Below are positions 7,663 through 15,098 of a stretch of DNA of 16,228 nt, piece after piece; position 1 is the stretch's first letter, and each line of letters opens with the position of its first letter. A program made the position numbers and the translations under genes. The stretch spans positions 1 to 16,228 of the forward strand of contig CANTEO010000060.1 in assembly GCA_947652855.1 (NCBI GenBank). The letters run 5' to 3'. This DNA comes from an uncultured Roseburia sp. GTDB taxonomy: Bacteria > Bacillota > Clostridia > Lachnospirales > Lachnospiraceae. Below the pieces are notes generated by a model. That model saw only the letters and a program-made list of their open reading frames with translations, did not search any database and was not told the origin of the DNA.

Positions 7663-9138
7663 CTAAAACCCTCCCTGAGCAATATTTAGGAACAATTCCG
7701 TAAACGGCGCCGAATGCAGGCCAAACACAGCCATGCCAGCCACAAACACAAACAAGGGCAGCAGCATCTGCCAATTGGGATCCGTCACATTCGCAATTGT
7801 GCCGTAGTCAAAGCCGTCTTTCGGAAAATATGCCCGCACAACAATCGCCAGCATATACATGGCCGTAAGCAAAGCTGAGAGCAGCAGGGCGCCCACGCCG
7901 ACATACGCCAGGACATTCCCACTCTCCGCAGCCGCGGCCGCCAGGTTCCATTTGCTGATAAACCCGCACAGGCCAGGCACGCCCATTAGCGCAAACGCAG
8001 ACACCGTAAACGCCGCAAACACCTTTGGCATCTTCCTCCCAAAGCCGTCCAGCTGATGCACATAATGGCATTCCGTCTGGTGCATCACGGCCCCGGCGCA
8101 GAAGAAGGAGCAGATTTTCATAAAGGCATGGAACACCATGTGGCTTAGCGCGGCCGCCAAGCCGATTGGGGTCATAATTGTCACGCCGAACAGGATATAG
8201 GAAAGGTTGCTGACCGTCGAATACGCCAGGCGGCGCTTCAAATGCGTCTCCTTTAACGCCATGCTGCAGCCATACACCACCGTAAACAACACAACCGCCA
8301 TCAGCAGATACTGCGCCCAGGTGCCGCGCACGAAGTCCGCGCCAAAGCAGTAAAACGTCAGCCGCATGATCGCAAACGCTCCTGATTTCACGACCGCCAC
8401 CGCGTGCAGCAGCGCCGTCACCGGGGTCGGGGCCACGCCCGCCTGCGGAAGCCAGGAATTGAGCGGGCAGATGGCGGCTTTTACGCCAAACCCAAAAAAG
8501 CTGAACACATAGATCAGCAAGAAAATGTTCTTATCCGCGCCCATCCCCACATTGTCCAAAACGCCGCCCAGAATGAACTGAGGCGTCCTGCCGTATGTGA
8601 TGACGAAAATCATGCCGATGAACGCGAACGCCGCGCCGCCAATGGAATAATACAGATATTTCCGGCTCGCCAAAATCGCCTCCCTCGTCAGCGTGTGCAT
8701 CACAAGCGGCAGCGTCACCAGCGTTAAAAGCTCATAAAAGCAATACATCGTCAAAAAGTTCTCTGCCAGGGAAATCCCAAGCGTCACCCCATATGTGATT
8801 GTGTAAAACATGAAAAACGTCTTTTCATGCTTCTCCTTTGTCATATATTCAAAGGCGTAAAGCGTCGCAAGCGGCCATAAAAATGACACCAGGCCCGCAA
8901 ACACGCTGCCAAGCCCATCCAGCTGAAACATAATCGCCAGGTTCCCGGTAAAATTCACGAGGGTGAACGCTCCCGCAGGCCGGTGAAGCAAAAGCATCCA
9001 GACCAAAACGGAATTTAAGGACACGACGCCCTCCAAAAACAGCAGCATATGCCGCCTTTTTTTCCATGGAATCAGCGGGACTGCCCCCCCTCCGATAAAA
9101 GGAATCAGCACGACCAAAAACAAAAACCATTCATTCAT
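7663..9138 (-). CDS. MrpD/NuoN-type antiporter subunit (third antiporter of the operon)
   Basis: A 491-residue integral membrane protein, about 14 helices, of the proton-conducting transporter family. Pathway residues are Glu136 in CFYELLTL (TM5), Lys220 in GFGVKAAICPLNSWLP (TM7), Lys251 in VAVVKSGAF (TM8) and Lys341 in FHAFMKICSF (TM12). The usual PLHxWLP motif reads PLNSWLP, so the His next to the TM7 Lys is replaced by Asn227. The protein is strikingly similar to its upstream neighbour at 9152-10624, for example GADF(V/L)RGTW and KRRLAYSTVS/KKRLAYSTVS at matching positions, pointing to tandem duplication. The ATG at 9138 has AAGGAGG 8 bases upstream; earlier in-frame codons would overlap the previous gene. 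It is part of the mrp-like operon. Confidence 0.92.
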   Translation of the reverse strand: MNEWFLFLVVLIPFIGGGAVPLIPWKKRRHMLLFLEGVVSLNSVLVWMLLLHRPAGAFTLVNFTGNLAIMFQLDGLGSVFAGLVSFLWPLATLYAFEYMTKEKHEKTFFMFYTITYGVTLGISLAENFLTMYCFYELLTLVTLPLVMHTLTREAILASRKYLYYSIGGAAFAFIGMIFVITYGRTPQFILGGVLDNVGMGADKNIFLLIYVFSFFGFGVKAAICPLNSWLPQAGVAPTPVTALLHAVAVVKSGAFAIMRLTFYCFGADFVRGTWAQYLLMAVVLFTVVYGCSMALKETHLKRRLAYSTVSNLSYILFGVTIMTPIGLAAALSHMVFHAFMKICSFFCAGAVMHQTECHYVHQLDGFGRKMPKVFAAFTVSAFALMGVPGLCGFISKWNLAAAAAESGNVLAYVGVGALLLSALLTAMYMLAIVVRAYFPKDGFDYGTIANVTDPNWQMLLPLFVFVAGMAVFGLHSAPFTELFLNIAQGGF

Positions 9139-9151
9139 TGACTCCCCCTCC

Positions 9152-10624
9152 TTATAGCGCCTGCGCCACAAACGATGTAAACAGCTCCGTCAGGCCGCCC
9201 GGCCAAAGCCCAATGAGAACGGTCAAAGCCGAAAAGACGAGCAACGGCAAAAGCATCATAAGGGACGGCTCCTTTTTTTGAAAACGGGAGGCGTCATAGC
9301 CTTCCCCCGGAAGAAATCCCTGCATCGAAACCGGGAGCAGATAGCCCGCGGTCAACAGCGCGCTCACCAAAAGGACGACGGGGCCAAGCCAGGAAAATAC
9401 CGGAATTCCTGACTTCAACGCGCCGACCGCCAGGTTCCATTTGCTGACAAACCCGCTTGCGGGCGGAATCCCAATCAGGCCAAGCGACAGGATTGTGTAA
9501 CACCACAGCAAAACGGGCATCCCCTTGCCAAGGCCCTTAAGCTCATCCACGCGCTTGCATCCGGTCTTATAAATGATCGCCCCGGCGCATAAAAACAGGC
9601 CCACCTTAATGAACGCGTGCGCCGCCGTGTGCAAAAGCGCGCCGGAAAGCGCCTGCGGCTGCAAGGCCGCCAGGCCGAATAAAATATAGGAAACCTGGCT
9701 GACTGTCGAATACGCCAGGCGCTTCTTTATGACCGGCTCCCCATACGCTAACATAGAGCCCATGAAAACCGTCAGGAGGGCAAGCGCCATCCATACGCCC
9801 TGCACCCAGGTCCCCCGCAGAAAATCCGCACCGATGATTTGATACACGACCCGGATAATCGCCAGCACGCCGCCTTTTACAATTACGCCCGACAGAACCG
9901 CCGAGGCCGGCCCCGGCGCGACCGGATGGGCAATCGGCAGCCAGGCGTGCAGCGGAAACATCCCCGCCTTTACGCCAAACCCCACCAGCATCAGCATTGT
10001 GACGATAAGGAACAGCGCGCTATGCTCCCTAAGCGCGTCCGCAGGGATGACGCCGCCAGCCGTAAAGGACAGCGTCGTCGCATAGCGGTGAATGAAATAG
10101 ATGCCAAACAACGCCATATACGCGCCCGCAAAGGAAAAAAACAGATAGCGCAGCCCCGCCATGACCGCCTCCCTCGTCTGCGTATGCAGCACGAGCGGCA
10201 TGGAGGTTAACGTCATAAATTCATAAAACAGATACATTGTAATCAGGTTCCCGGAGAAGCACAGGCCCAAAAGCACCCCGTACACCAGAAGGTAATACCC
10301 AAAAAAACGCTTTTCCCGCGTTTCATGCCTCATATATTCAAACGAGAAAAAACCGGCCAAAATCCAGGCAATGCTCACGACCGAGGCAAAAAATCCCCCA
10401 AGGACGTCTATCTTAAAAGAAACCGGGAGCGTCTCTGTCAGCCAAAACAGCGTCACGCCGTCCCCTCCCGCAAAGATCGCGCCAAACGCAAGCGCCCCCG
10501 TCACAAGCAGCGCCGTACCAACGTAAACAAGCAGCGCCCTTCGATTCCCAAACTCCTTTTTCAACAACAGCGCAATTCCTGCCAGAATCGGAAAACATAT
10601 CGGCAGCAACAACAGCAGCTCCAT
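9152..10624 (-). CDS. MrpD/NuoN-type antiporter subunit (second antiporter of the operon)
   Basis: A 490-residue polytopic membrane protein of the proton-conducting transporter family. The ion-path residues are intact: Glu135 in LFYEFMTL (TM5), Lys219 in GFGVKAGMFPLHAWLP (TM7), Lys250 in GVIVKGGVL (TM8) and Lys340 in AHAFIKVGLF (TM12). The spacing of these residues is almost identical to that of the next two proteins in the operon (positions 135-137, 219-220, 250-251 and 340-342). The start is ATG 10624 with AAGGAGG 8 bases upstream. It begins 37 bases after the preceding gene and ends 13 bases before the next. Which ion it carries cannot be decided from these residues. Confidence 0.93.
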   Translation of the reverse strand: MELLLLLPICFPILAGIALLLKKEFGNRRALLVYVGTALLVTGALAFGAIFAGGDGVTLFWLTETLPVSFKIDVLGGFFASVVSIAWILAGFFSFEYMRHETREKRFFGYYLLVYGVLLGLCFSGNLITMYLFYEFMTLTSMPLVLHTQTREAVMAGLRYLFFSFAGAYMALFGIYFIHRYATTLSFTAGGVIPADALREHSALFLIVTMLMLVGFGVKAGMFPLHAWLPIAHPVAPGPASAVLSGVIVKGGVLAIIRVVYQIIGADFLRGTWVQGVWMALALLTVFMGSMLAYGEPVIKKRLAYSTVSQVSYILFGLAALQPQALSGALLHTAAHAFIKVGLFLCAGAIIYKTGCKRVDELKGLGKGMPVLLWCYTILSLGLIGIPPASGFVSKWNLAVGALKSGIPVFSWLGPVVLLVSALLTAGYLLPVSMQGFLPGEGYDASRFQKKEPSLMMLLPLLVFSALTVLIGLWPGGLTELFTSFVAQAL

Positions 10625-10661
10625 CTTCCTCTCCTCCTTTCTGCCCTTTTACACATCCGCG

Positions 10662-12152
10662 CTACGCAAAAACGCCAAGTCCCTGCGTTATCCAGTCCGT
10701 AATTGGCTGCGAGCACATCCCAAGCGCGATATTCAAAGCAATGAAGCAAAAAAGCGTCAAGACATACAGCGGGTTCTCCTTTATGGAAACCGAGGCATAC
10801 TTGCTTTGAATCGGGGTGTAAATGCGGATCACCGTCTTCATAAAGTAAATCGTGTTCAAGACAGTGCTGATCGCAAGGGCAATCAACGTCGGCAGCAGCT
10901 TAAATTCCGTCTGCACGGCCGCCTGTGAGAATAAAAGCTTACTGATGAACCCGGAGAACAGCGGAATTCCAACCATGGAAAGCGACCCCACCGTAAAGGC
11001 CAGGCCCGCGCATACATTGCGGTACGCCGCCCCCGTCAGCTCTATAAACTGCTTGTTGTCGCCGGATACGTCCGTTAAGCCCACGCCCGAAACAAACAGC
11101 AGTGATTTTGTGGCCGCATGGGACAAAATATGGAACACGGACGCAATCATGCCGGCCGTCGTACCAAGGCCAAACCCCATATAAATATAGCCAATCTGCG
11201 CCACGGACGAATACGAGATCATCCTGCGGATATCATTTTCCTTAATCGCGTTGACCGACCCCATAATCATCCCGGCCAGGCCAAAGACAAACAGAACGTT
11301 GATAATCCTGCTTTCTATAAAAATGTCAAAGCCGATCACACGGTAGATCACCTTAATCAGCAAAAAGATATACCCTTTGGAGACGAGGCTTGACAGCATC
11401 GCCGCGGAAGATACGGTCGAATAGCCATATGCGTCCGGCAGCCACGCATGGAACGGGAACAGCGCGCTCTTAATCGCAAGGCCTACGACCATCAGGGCGA
11501 TCGTCACCAAAAGCGGAACGGCAAATGTGCCGTTTTCCGCAATCATGCGGACGCTTTCTTGAATATTGCTCATCAATAAATGCCCCGTCATGTCATAGAG
11601 CATACAAAGCCCGATCAAAAACAGGCCGGAGCCAAGCAGGCTCATAATCATATACCGGGTCGCCGCCTCAATCGCGCGCCCGCTTTCCGCGATCATAATC
11701 AAGCCGCAGGCCGCAATTGTGTTGATCTCCACAAACACATACGCCGTGAACAGGTCGTTCGTGTAAACAAGCGCCAGCAGCGAGCTTAACAGCAAATCCA
11801 CCATAATATAATAGAGATTTTCTTTCGCCGGGTCAATTTCCATCGAAATCTTACGCCGCCCTCCGTTTAAGGAAAACAGCATAATGACGCAAAAAAACAG
11901 AGCCATCCCGGCCTCCAGGGAGCCGAATCGGATTTCATTTCCAAACGGCGCAGGAAAATGCCCCATTACATACACATAGCTTTTCCCTGTCATATGCGTC
12001 CAGTACAAGGTGCAGGCAGACAAGGCGCCGACGGCTGAAACGACAAATGTGTTCAGGCGCCTCGCCCCTTTGCCCTTAAGCGCCGAGCTGATGATCGCCG
12101 AAAACATGGCCAGCAAAATGGACAGACAGGGAAAATTTCTTATGATTTCCAT
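10662..12152 (-). CDS. mrpD: MrpD/MbhH-type antiporter subunit (first antiporter of the operon)
   Basis: A 496-residue polytopic membrane protein and the subunit that directly follows mrpC, the position of MrpD in Mrp operons and of MbhH in membrane-bound hydrogenases. The ion-path residues are Glu142 in YVFVEINTIA (TM5), Lys228 in GLAIKSALFPFHAWLP (TM7), Lys259 in SLVSKGYIF (TM8) and Lys349 in SHAATKSLLF (TM12). It differs more from the other three antiporters than they do from one another, and has a longer loop before TM5. This makes it the best candidate for the original MrpD. Its ATG directly abuts the mrpC stop (TAAATG), with AAGGAAGG upstream, so the two are tightly coupled. Confidence 0.93.
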   Translation of the reverse strand: MEIIRNFPCLSILLAMFSAIISSALKGKGARRLNTFVVSAVGALSACTLYWTHMTGKSYVYVMGHFPAPFGNEIRFGSLEAGMALFFCVIMLFSLNGGRRKISMEIDPAKENLYYIMVDLLLSSLLALVYTNDLFTAYVFVEINTIAACGLIMIAESGRAIEAATRYMIMSLLGSGLFLIGLCMLYDMTGHLLMSNIQESVRMIAENGTFAVPLLVTIALMVVGLAIKSALFPFHAWLPDAYGYSTVSSAAMLSSLVSKGYIFLLIKVIYRVIGFDIFIESRIINVLFVFGLAGMIMGSVNAIKENDIRRMISYSSVAQIGYIYMGFGLGTTAGMIASVFHILSHAATKSLLFVSGVGLTDVSGDNKQFIELTGAAYRNVCAGLAFTVGSLSMVGIPLFSGFISKLLFSQAAVQTEFKLLPTLIALAISTVLNTIYFMKTVIRIYTPIQSKYASVSIKENPLYVLTLFCFIALNIALGMCSQPITDWITQGLGVFA

Positions 12153-12527
12153 TTACAGACCTTCCTTCTTTAATCTCATGGTAATTTCATCCAAATCCAG
12201 CGTATGGTACCTTCGGTAAAGCCGGATAGTAAGCGACAGCATCAGGGCCGTCACCGACACGGACACGACAATCCCGGTCAGCACCAGGCCGCTTGGGACG
12301 GGGTTGATGTAGGTATCCGGGTTGAAGTCATTGTTCACGACGATTGGCGCGATATGGCCCTCAATATAGCCTTTTTCCGCCAAAAACAGATAGACCGCCG
12401 TATCCATGATATTTAAGCCGATGATTTTTTTAATCATGTTTTTCTGCAGCAGCAAATTGGTGAACCCAATCCCAAACAGCGCCACTGCGACAACCTCCGC
12501 GTAATTGGCAAGCAAATGCTCTCCCAT
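12153..12527 (-). CDS. mrpC: MrpC/MbhG-type subunit (NuoK-like)
   Basis: A 124-residue protein with three predicted membrane helices, homologous to NuoK of complex I. It is a scaffold subunit that packs against the first antiporter. The family pattern is clear: NLLLQKNMIKKIIGLNIMD (24-42) in the second helix region, and NPVPSGLVLTGIVVSVSVTA (75-94), matching the DPVPQALVLTAIVI signature. Length agrees with MrpC (about 113) and MbhG (about 118). ATG 12527 is chosen because it follows the preceding stop by one base and has a GGGGGG-rich site upstream; a longer reading would run into the preceding gene. It is immediately followed by mrpD. Confidence 0.92.
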   Translation of the reverse strand: MGEHLLANYAEVVAVALFGIGFTNLLLQKNMIKKIIGLNIMDTAVYLFLAEKGYIEGHIAPIVVNNDFNPDTYINPVPSGLVLTGIVVSVSVTALMLSLTIRLYRRYHTLDLDEITMRLKKEGL

Positions 12528-12528
12528 C

Positions 12529-13491
12529 TTATAACCCCCCTCTGCGAAACAGCGCATAAAACGCGTACATCGTGCAGGCCACCTCAGAGCCCACAAAAAT
12601 ATTGATCGGCAGCGTAATCCCGCCGCTTAAGATTTTTCCCGGCTCGCCAAGCGGAATCAGGCATTCAAGCCCGTTCGCCCCCGTCAGGAAATAATAGGTC
12701 ACGATGCAGCCATAGCAGATGAGCGCAGTGACCTTGACGCACTTATAGACGTTCTCATTGAAAAAACGCTCTGTCTTTTCAAAACCAAATGCCGCCACAT
12801 ACAATATCATCCCGGCGCCAATCATGGCCCCGCCGGAAAATCCCCCGCCCGGGGACAGATGCCCGTTCAATATAATATAGATGCCGAACAAAAATACAAT
12901 CGGCACAAGAAGCGTCGCGACCATCTGTAGGATCACGTCATTTTTCGGCTCAAATCCACGGTCATTCGACTCCTTATTCTCCTTCAGCTTCTCTTCGTCC
13001 ACCATCAGCATAATCATGACGCAGCAGGTCGCGATAAACAGCACATTCGTCTCCCCAAATGTATCAAAGGCACGGTAGGACAAAATCATGCCGGTCACGA
13101 TATTGACCGCCCCTGTGTCTTTCTCCCCGTCCGTAATGTATTTCTCAGAGACCTGATTGTTCGTCGGCTTATTCTCCCCGCCAACGGAAGGCAGATAGGA
13201 CACGGTTATCACCAAAAGGGCGACAATCGCAATGCAGAACACGACGCTGAGGCATTGGTACAGCCTGTTGAAAAGGAGCAGCTCTCTGTTGTGGCTGCTG
13301 TCATACACCTCCGCCATCGCCTGCTGCCTGTCCTTCATGCGCTCTATGATAGTCGCCTCTTCCTCGACGTACTCTTTCTGGGGGCGCATTTCCATATTCC
13401 CCACAAACGCGTCCTTCTCGCCGCCGAGCCAGCGGAAAAACCGAAAGGCGAATGTCTTTTCATACTCACTTTGTTTTCTGGCACAGCTCAT
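12529..13491 (-). CDS. mrpB: Fused MbhE-like (MrpA C-terminal) and MrpB subunit with hydrophilic N-terminal extension
   Basis: Three parts can be seen in 320 residues. Residues 1-76 are hydrophilic and charged, with no match I recognise. Residues about 77-165 match MbhE, equivalent to the end of MrpA: a membrane helix, then the family block NIVTGMILSYRAFDTFGET (130-148) and another helix. Residues about 188-318 are MrpB/MbhF, with the signature NGHLSPGGGFSGG (209-221) and four helices, ending with PINIFVGSEVA (295-305). In Mbh these two domains are separate genes; in classical Mrp the first belongs to MrpA, so this is a different split and fusion. The start at ATG 13491 has AGGAGGAG four bases upstream and overlaps the preceding gene by 26 bases. 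It acts as a membrane scaffold between the small subunits and the antiporters. Confidence 0.88.
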   Translation of the reverse strand: MSCARKQSEYEKTFAFRFFRWLGGEKDAFVGNMEMRPQKEYVEEEATIIERMKDRQQAMAEVYDSSHNRELLLFNRLYQCLSVVFCIAIVALLVITVSYLPSVGGENKPTNNQVSEKYITDGEKDTGAVNIVTGMILSYRAFDTFGETNVLFIATCCVMIMLMVDEEKLKENKESNDRGFEPKNDVILQMVATLLVPIVFLFGIYIILNGHLSPGGGFSGGAMIGAGMILYVAAFGFEKTERFFNENVYKCVKVTALICYGCIVTYYFLTGANGLECLIPLGEPGKILSGGITLPINIFVGSEVACTMYAFYALFRRGGL

Positions 13492-13753
13492 TTCGCTCCT
13501 CCTCCTGCTCCTGTTCTTTCCTTAACGCATGAATCTTCTTTAACGTGACGAAAAACAGGATGCTCGTCACCCCGGCGCCGACCGCCGCCTCCGTGATCGC
13601 CAGATCCGGCGATTCCAGAAGCACCCATATGATCGACATAATGAGGCTATAGGACATAAATATTAAAATAGAGTTCAAAAGGTTTTTGGAAAAACTGACC
13701 GAAACCGCGCAAATCACCAAAAACCCAAGCAGAATCACATTAAAGATCTCCAT
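13466..13753 (-). CDS. MbhD-like subunit (DUF4040; MrpA C-terminal domain equivalent)
   Basis: A 95-residue membrane protein with about three helices followed by a charged tail (from about 72). The diagnostic block is LESPDLAITEAAVGAG (46-61), which in Mrp antiporters lies near the end of MrpA and in Mbh complexes forms its own subunit, MbhD. Its presence as a separate gene shows the Mbh-style arrangement. ATG 13753 is preferred: AAGGAG lies 9 bases upstream, while the in-frame ATG at 13759 is only 3 bases from it and a still longer reading adds an unsupported polar stretch. It overlaps mrpG by 14 bases and the next gene by 26 bases. Confidence 0.88.
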   Translation of the reverse strand: MEIFNVILLGFLVICAVSVSFSKNLLNSILIFMSYSLIMSIIWVLLESPDLAITEAAVGAGVTSILFFVTLKKIHALRKEQEQEEERNELCQKTK

Positions 13754-14126
13754 GCCCATCCGCTCCTTTCTTTCTGGCTGCGCCGCCCTTTGCATTTTTT
13801 ATGACAATGACGCGGCAGTGATCCAAAATCCGTTTGTCGGTTGACATTTGCAGCCGCGCAATCATATGTGAGGACACGGGAGACGCGCACCACAAAAACA
13901 CGACCACCAGCGCGATTTTCGCAGTCGCCGCATTCCATCCATTCGCGATCATAAGCCCCACCAGGCAAAGCCCGATGCCCAAGGTGTCCCCCGTCGCCGC
14001 AATCTGCATCCGGTTCAGCACATATTTAAAACGGAACACGCCGAAAATCTCCAAAAAAAAGATCGACATCCCAAACAAAAGAAAGACCGCCGCCAGGATA
14101 AACCGAATCCACTCTATGATTTCCAT
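13740..14126 (-). CDS. mrpG: MrpG/MnhG subunit
   Basis: A small membrane subunit of Mrp-type monovalent cation/H+ antiporters. The 128 residues form three helices (about 7-28, 48-62 and 69-84) and a basic C-terminal tail. The family motif reads VLNRMQIAATGDTLG (36-50), in place of the usual Y.R.HAATK.DTLG, and ASPVSSHMIAR (81-91) matches the conserved end of helix 3. The start ATG 14126 has AGGGAGGG about 8 bases upstream and lies 3 bases after the mrpF stop. Confidence 0.93.
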   Translation of the reverse strand: MEIIEWIRFILAAVFLLFGMSIFFLEIFGVFRFKYVLNRMQIAATGDTLGIGLCLVGLMIANGWNAATAKIALVVVFLWCASPVSSHMIARLQMSTDKRILDHCRVIVIKNAKGGAARKKGADGHGDL

Positions 14127-14129
14127 GCC

Positions 14130-14444
14130 TTAACCCTCCCTGTTTTTCCTTTCCATATAAACGCCGATGTACACTTTTGTCAGGATGATGACGGCCAGAA
14201 AGCTAATCATGGCGTAAATCAGGCAGATGTCCACCAGGTATCCTTCCTGTAGAAGAACGGCCAAAACAGCGAGCGCCACCATCACCATAGTCCCCATCAT
14301 ATTGACCGCCACAATTCGGTCAGCCATCCTTGGCCCGCGCACCGCACGGATTAAGCAGACCAAAAACAAGATCGCCAGAATCACCAGCAATGCCGTAAAA
14401 ACAAACTGATACGCCCCATCCAGCGCCGCATACCCACTACCCAT
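14130..14444 (-). CDS. mrpF: MrpF/MnhF subunit
   Basis: A small membrane subunit of Mrp antiporters, 104 residues with three helices (about 13-33, 47-65 and 71-93). The diagnostic block RGPRMADRIVAVN (36-48), with the invariant Asp42 between helices 1 and 2, is intact. Its start overlaps the end of mrpE by 8 bases, so translation is probably coupled. Length is within the usual range of about 90-105. Confidence 0.94.
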   Translation of the reverse strand: MGSGYAALDGAYQFVFTALLVILAILFLVCLIRAVRGPRMADRIVAVNMMGTMVMVALAVLAVLLQEGYLVDICLIYAMISFLAVIILTKVYIGVYMERKNREG

Positions 14445-14937
14445 GACGATTCCCCCGCTTCCTGTCGTAATCTTCGTCCATTGCCTCCATTTTTCGAAGC
14501 AGCTTTACAAATATGCTCTCATCAATGCCCTCAATCAGTTCCGCATCCAGCGCATGAACCACCAGCTCGTCCCCTTCCATGGCGACCGTGATCGTCCCTG
14601 GCGTCAGCGTAATCGAATTGGCGAGCGCCACCCGCGCGGCATTCGTCTTTAAGTCCGTCCGAAACTTCACCATGACGGGATCCACTTCATTGCGATAGCT
14701 TAACGCCAATCGGATCGCGCTTATGTTGGATTGAAAGATCTCACAGATCAAAATTAGGATATACGCCAAAATATAGGGCAGCTTCCGACACAAAAGAATA
14801 TCCTTTTTTACGGAATAGCCCAAAAATTTGCATACAAACAAAAACATCGCGGCTGCAATCGCCGCCCCAAAACAGCAGATCTCCAGGGTAAATTGCCCAT
14901 TTAAAAGAATCCACAAGAAAAAAAATAACAAATACAT
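14437..14937 (-). CDS. mrpE: MrpE/MnhE subunit, first gene of the antiporter operon
   Basis: A membrane subunit of the Mrp antiporter, 166 residues from the chosen start, matching the usual 158-170. Hydrophobic segments occupy about 1-12, 17-38 and 54-70, followed by a cytoplasmic domain with the family signature ALANSITLTPGTITV (104-118) and EGDELVVHALD. ATG 14937 is preferred, with GGGAG about 10 bases upstream. The in-frame ATG at 14970 would add the polar stretch MGVNCYGSVKS before the first helix and has no ribosome binding site. It is the first gene of the colinear minus-strand block. A candidate promoter lies at 15020-15049 and a short inverted repeat spans 14976-15041. Confidence 0.92.
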   Translation of the reverse strand: MYLLFFFLWILLNGQFTLEICCFGAAIAAAMFLFVCKFLGYSVKKDILLCRKLPYILAYILILICEIFQSNISAIRLALSYRNEVDPVMVKFRTDLKTNAARVALANSITLTPGTITVAMEGDELVVHALDAELIEGIDESIFVKLLRKMEAMDEDYDRKRGNRHG

Positions 14938-14975
14938 ACTCTTCACGCTCCCATAACAATTTACACCCATGCCAT

Positions 14976-15041
14976 AAAGAAATCAAGCCTATAAAATTTT
15001 TTTAGCAAATTATAAATTATTTATAAAAATTTGATTTCTTT
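14976..15041. repeat. AT-rich inverted repeat in the leader of the mrp-like operon
   Basis: AAAGAAATCAA (14976-14986) and TTGATTTCTTT (15031-15041) are a perfect 11-base inverted repeat separated by 44 very AT-rich bases. The arm at 15031-15041 falls between the putative -35 and -10 boxes of the operon promoter, and the other arm falls in its early leader. This placement would suit a pair of operator half-sites or a DNA loop rather than an RNA hairpin, but no regulator can be named. Confidence 0.45.
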
Positions 15042-15049
15042 TTTCACAA
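15020..15049 (-). promoter_or_regulatory. Candidate promoter of the mrp-like operon
   Basis: On the minus strand, TTGTGA (15044-15049) and TATAAA (15020-15025) are separated by 18 bases. The -35 box starts inside the T-run of the preceding terminator. A perfect TATAAT also occurs at 15009-15014 but has no good -35 partner. The region is so AT-rich that chance matches are likely, and some read-through from the upstream operon is possible. Confidence 0.4.
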
Positions 15050-15081
15050 AAAAAAGCCACGGCATTTTCGCCATAGCCTTT
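15048..15081 (-). terminator. Rho-independent terminator of the DUF4430-ECF operon
   Basis: On the minus strand a 12-base stem (AAAGGCTATGGC with GCCGTGGCTTTT, including three G-T pairs) closes a 6-base loop and runs into eight T. It lies 17 bases after the ECF S-component stop and separates this operon from the mrp-like operon. Confidence 0.85.
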
Positions 15082-15098
15082 CTCAGTGAAAAAACAAC

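Noticed and set aside
5586..14937. Reading the cluster as a NADH:quinone oxidoreductase (complex I, nuo) operon.
   Set aside because: No NuoB, C, D, E, F, G, H or I homolog is present, and the E, F, G and B subunits are specific to Mrp/Mbh-type complexes.
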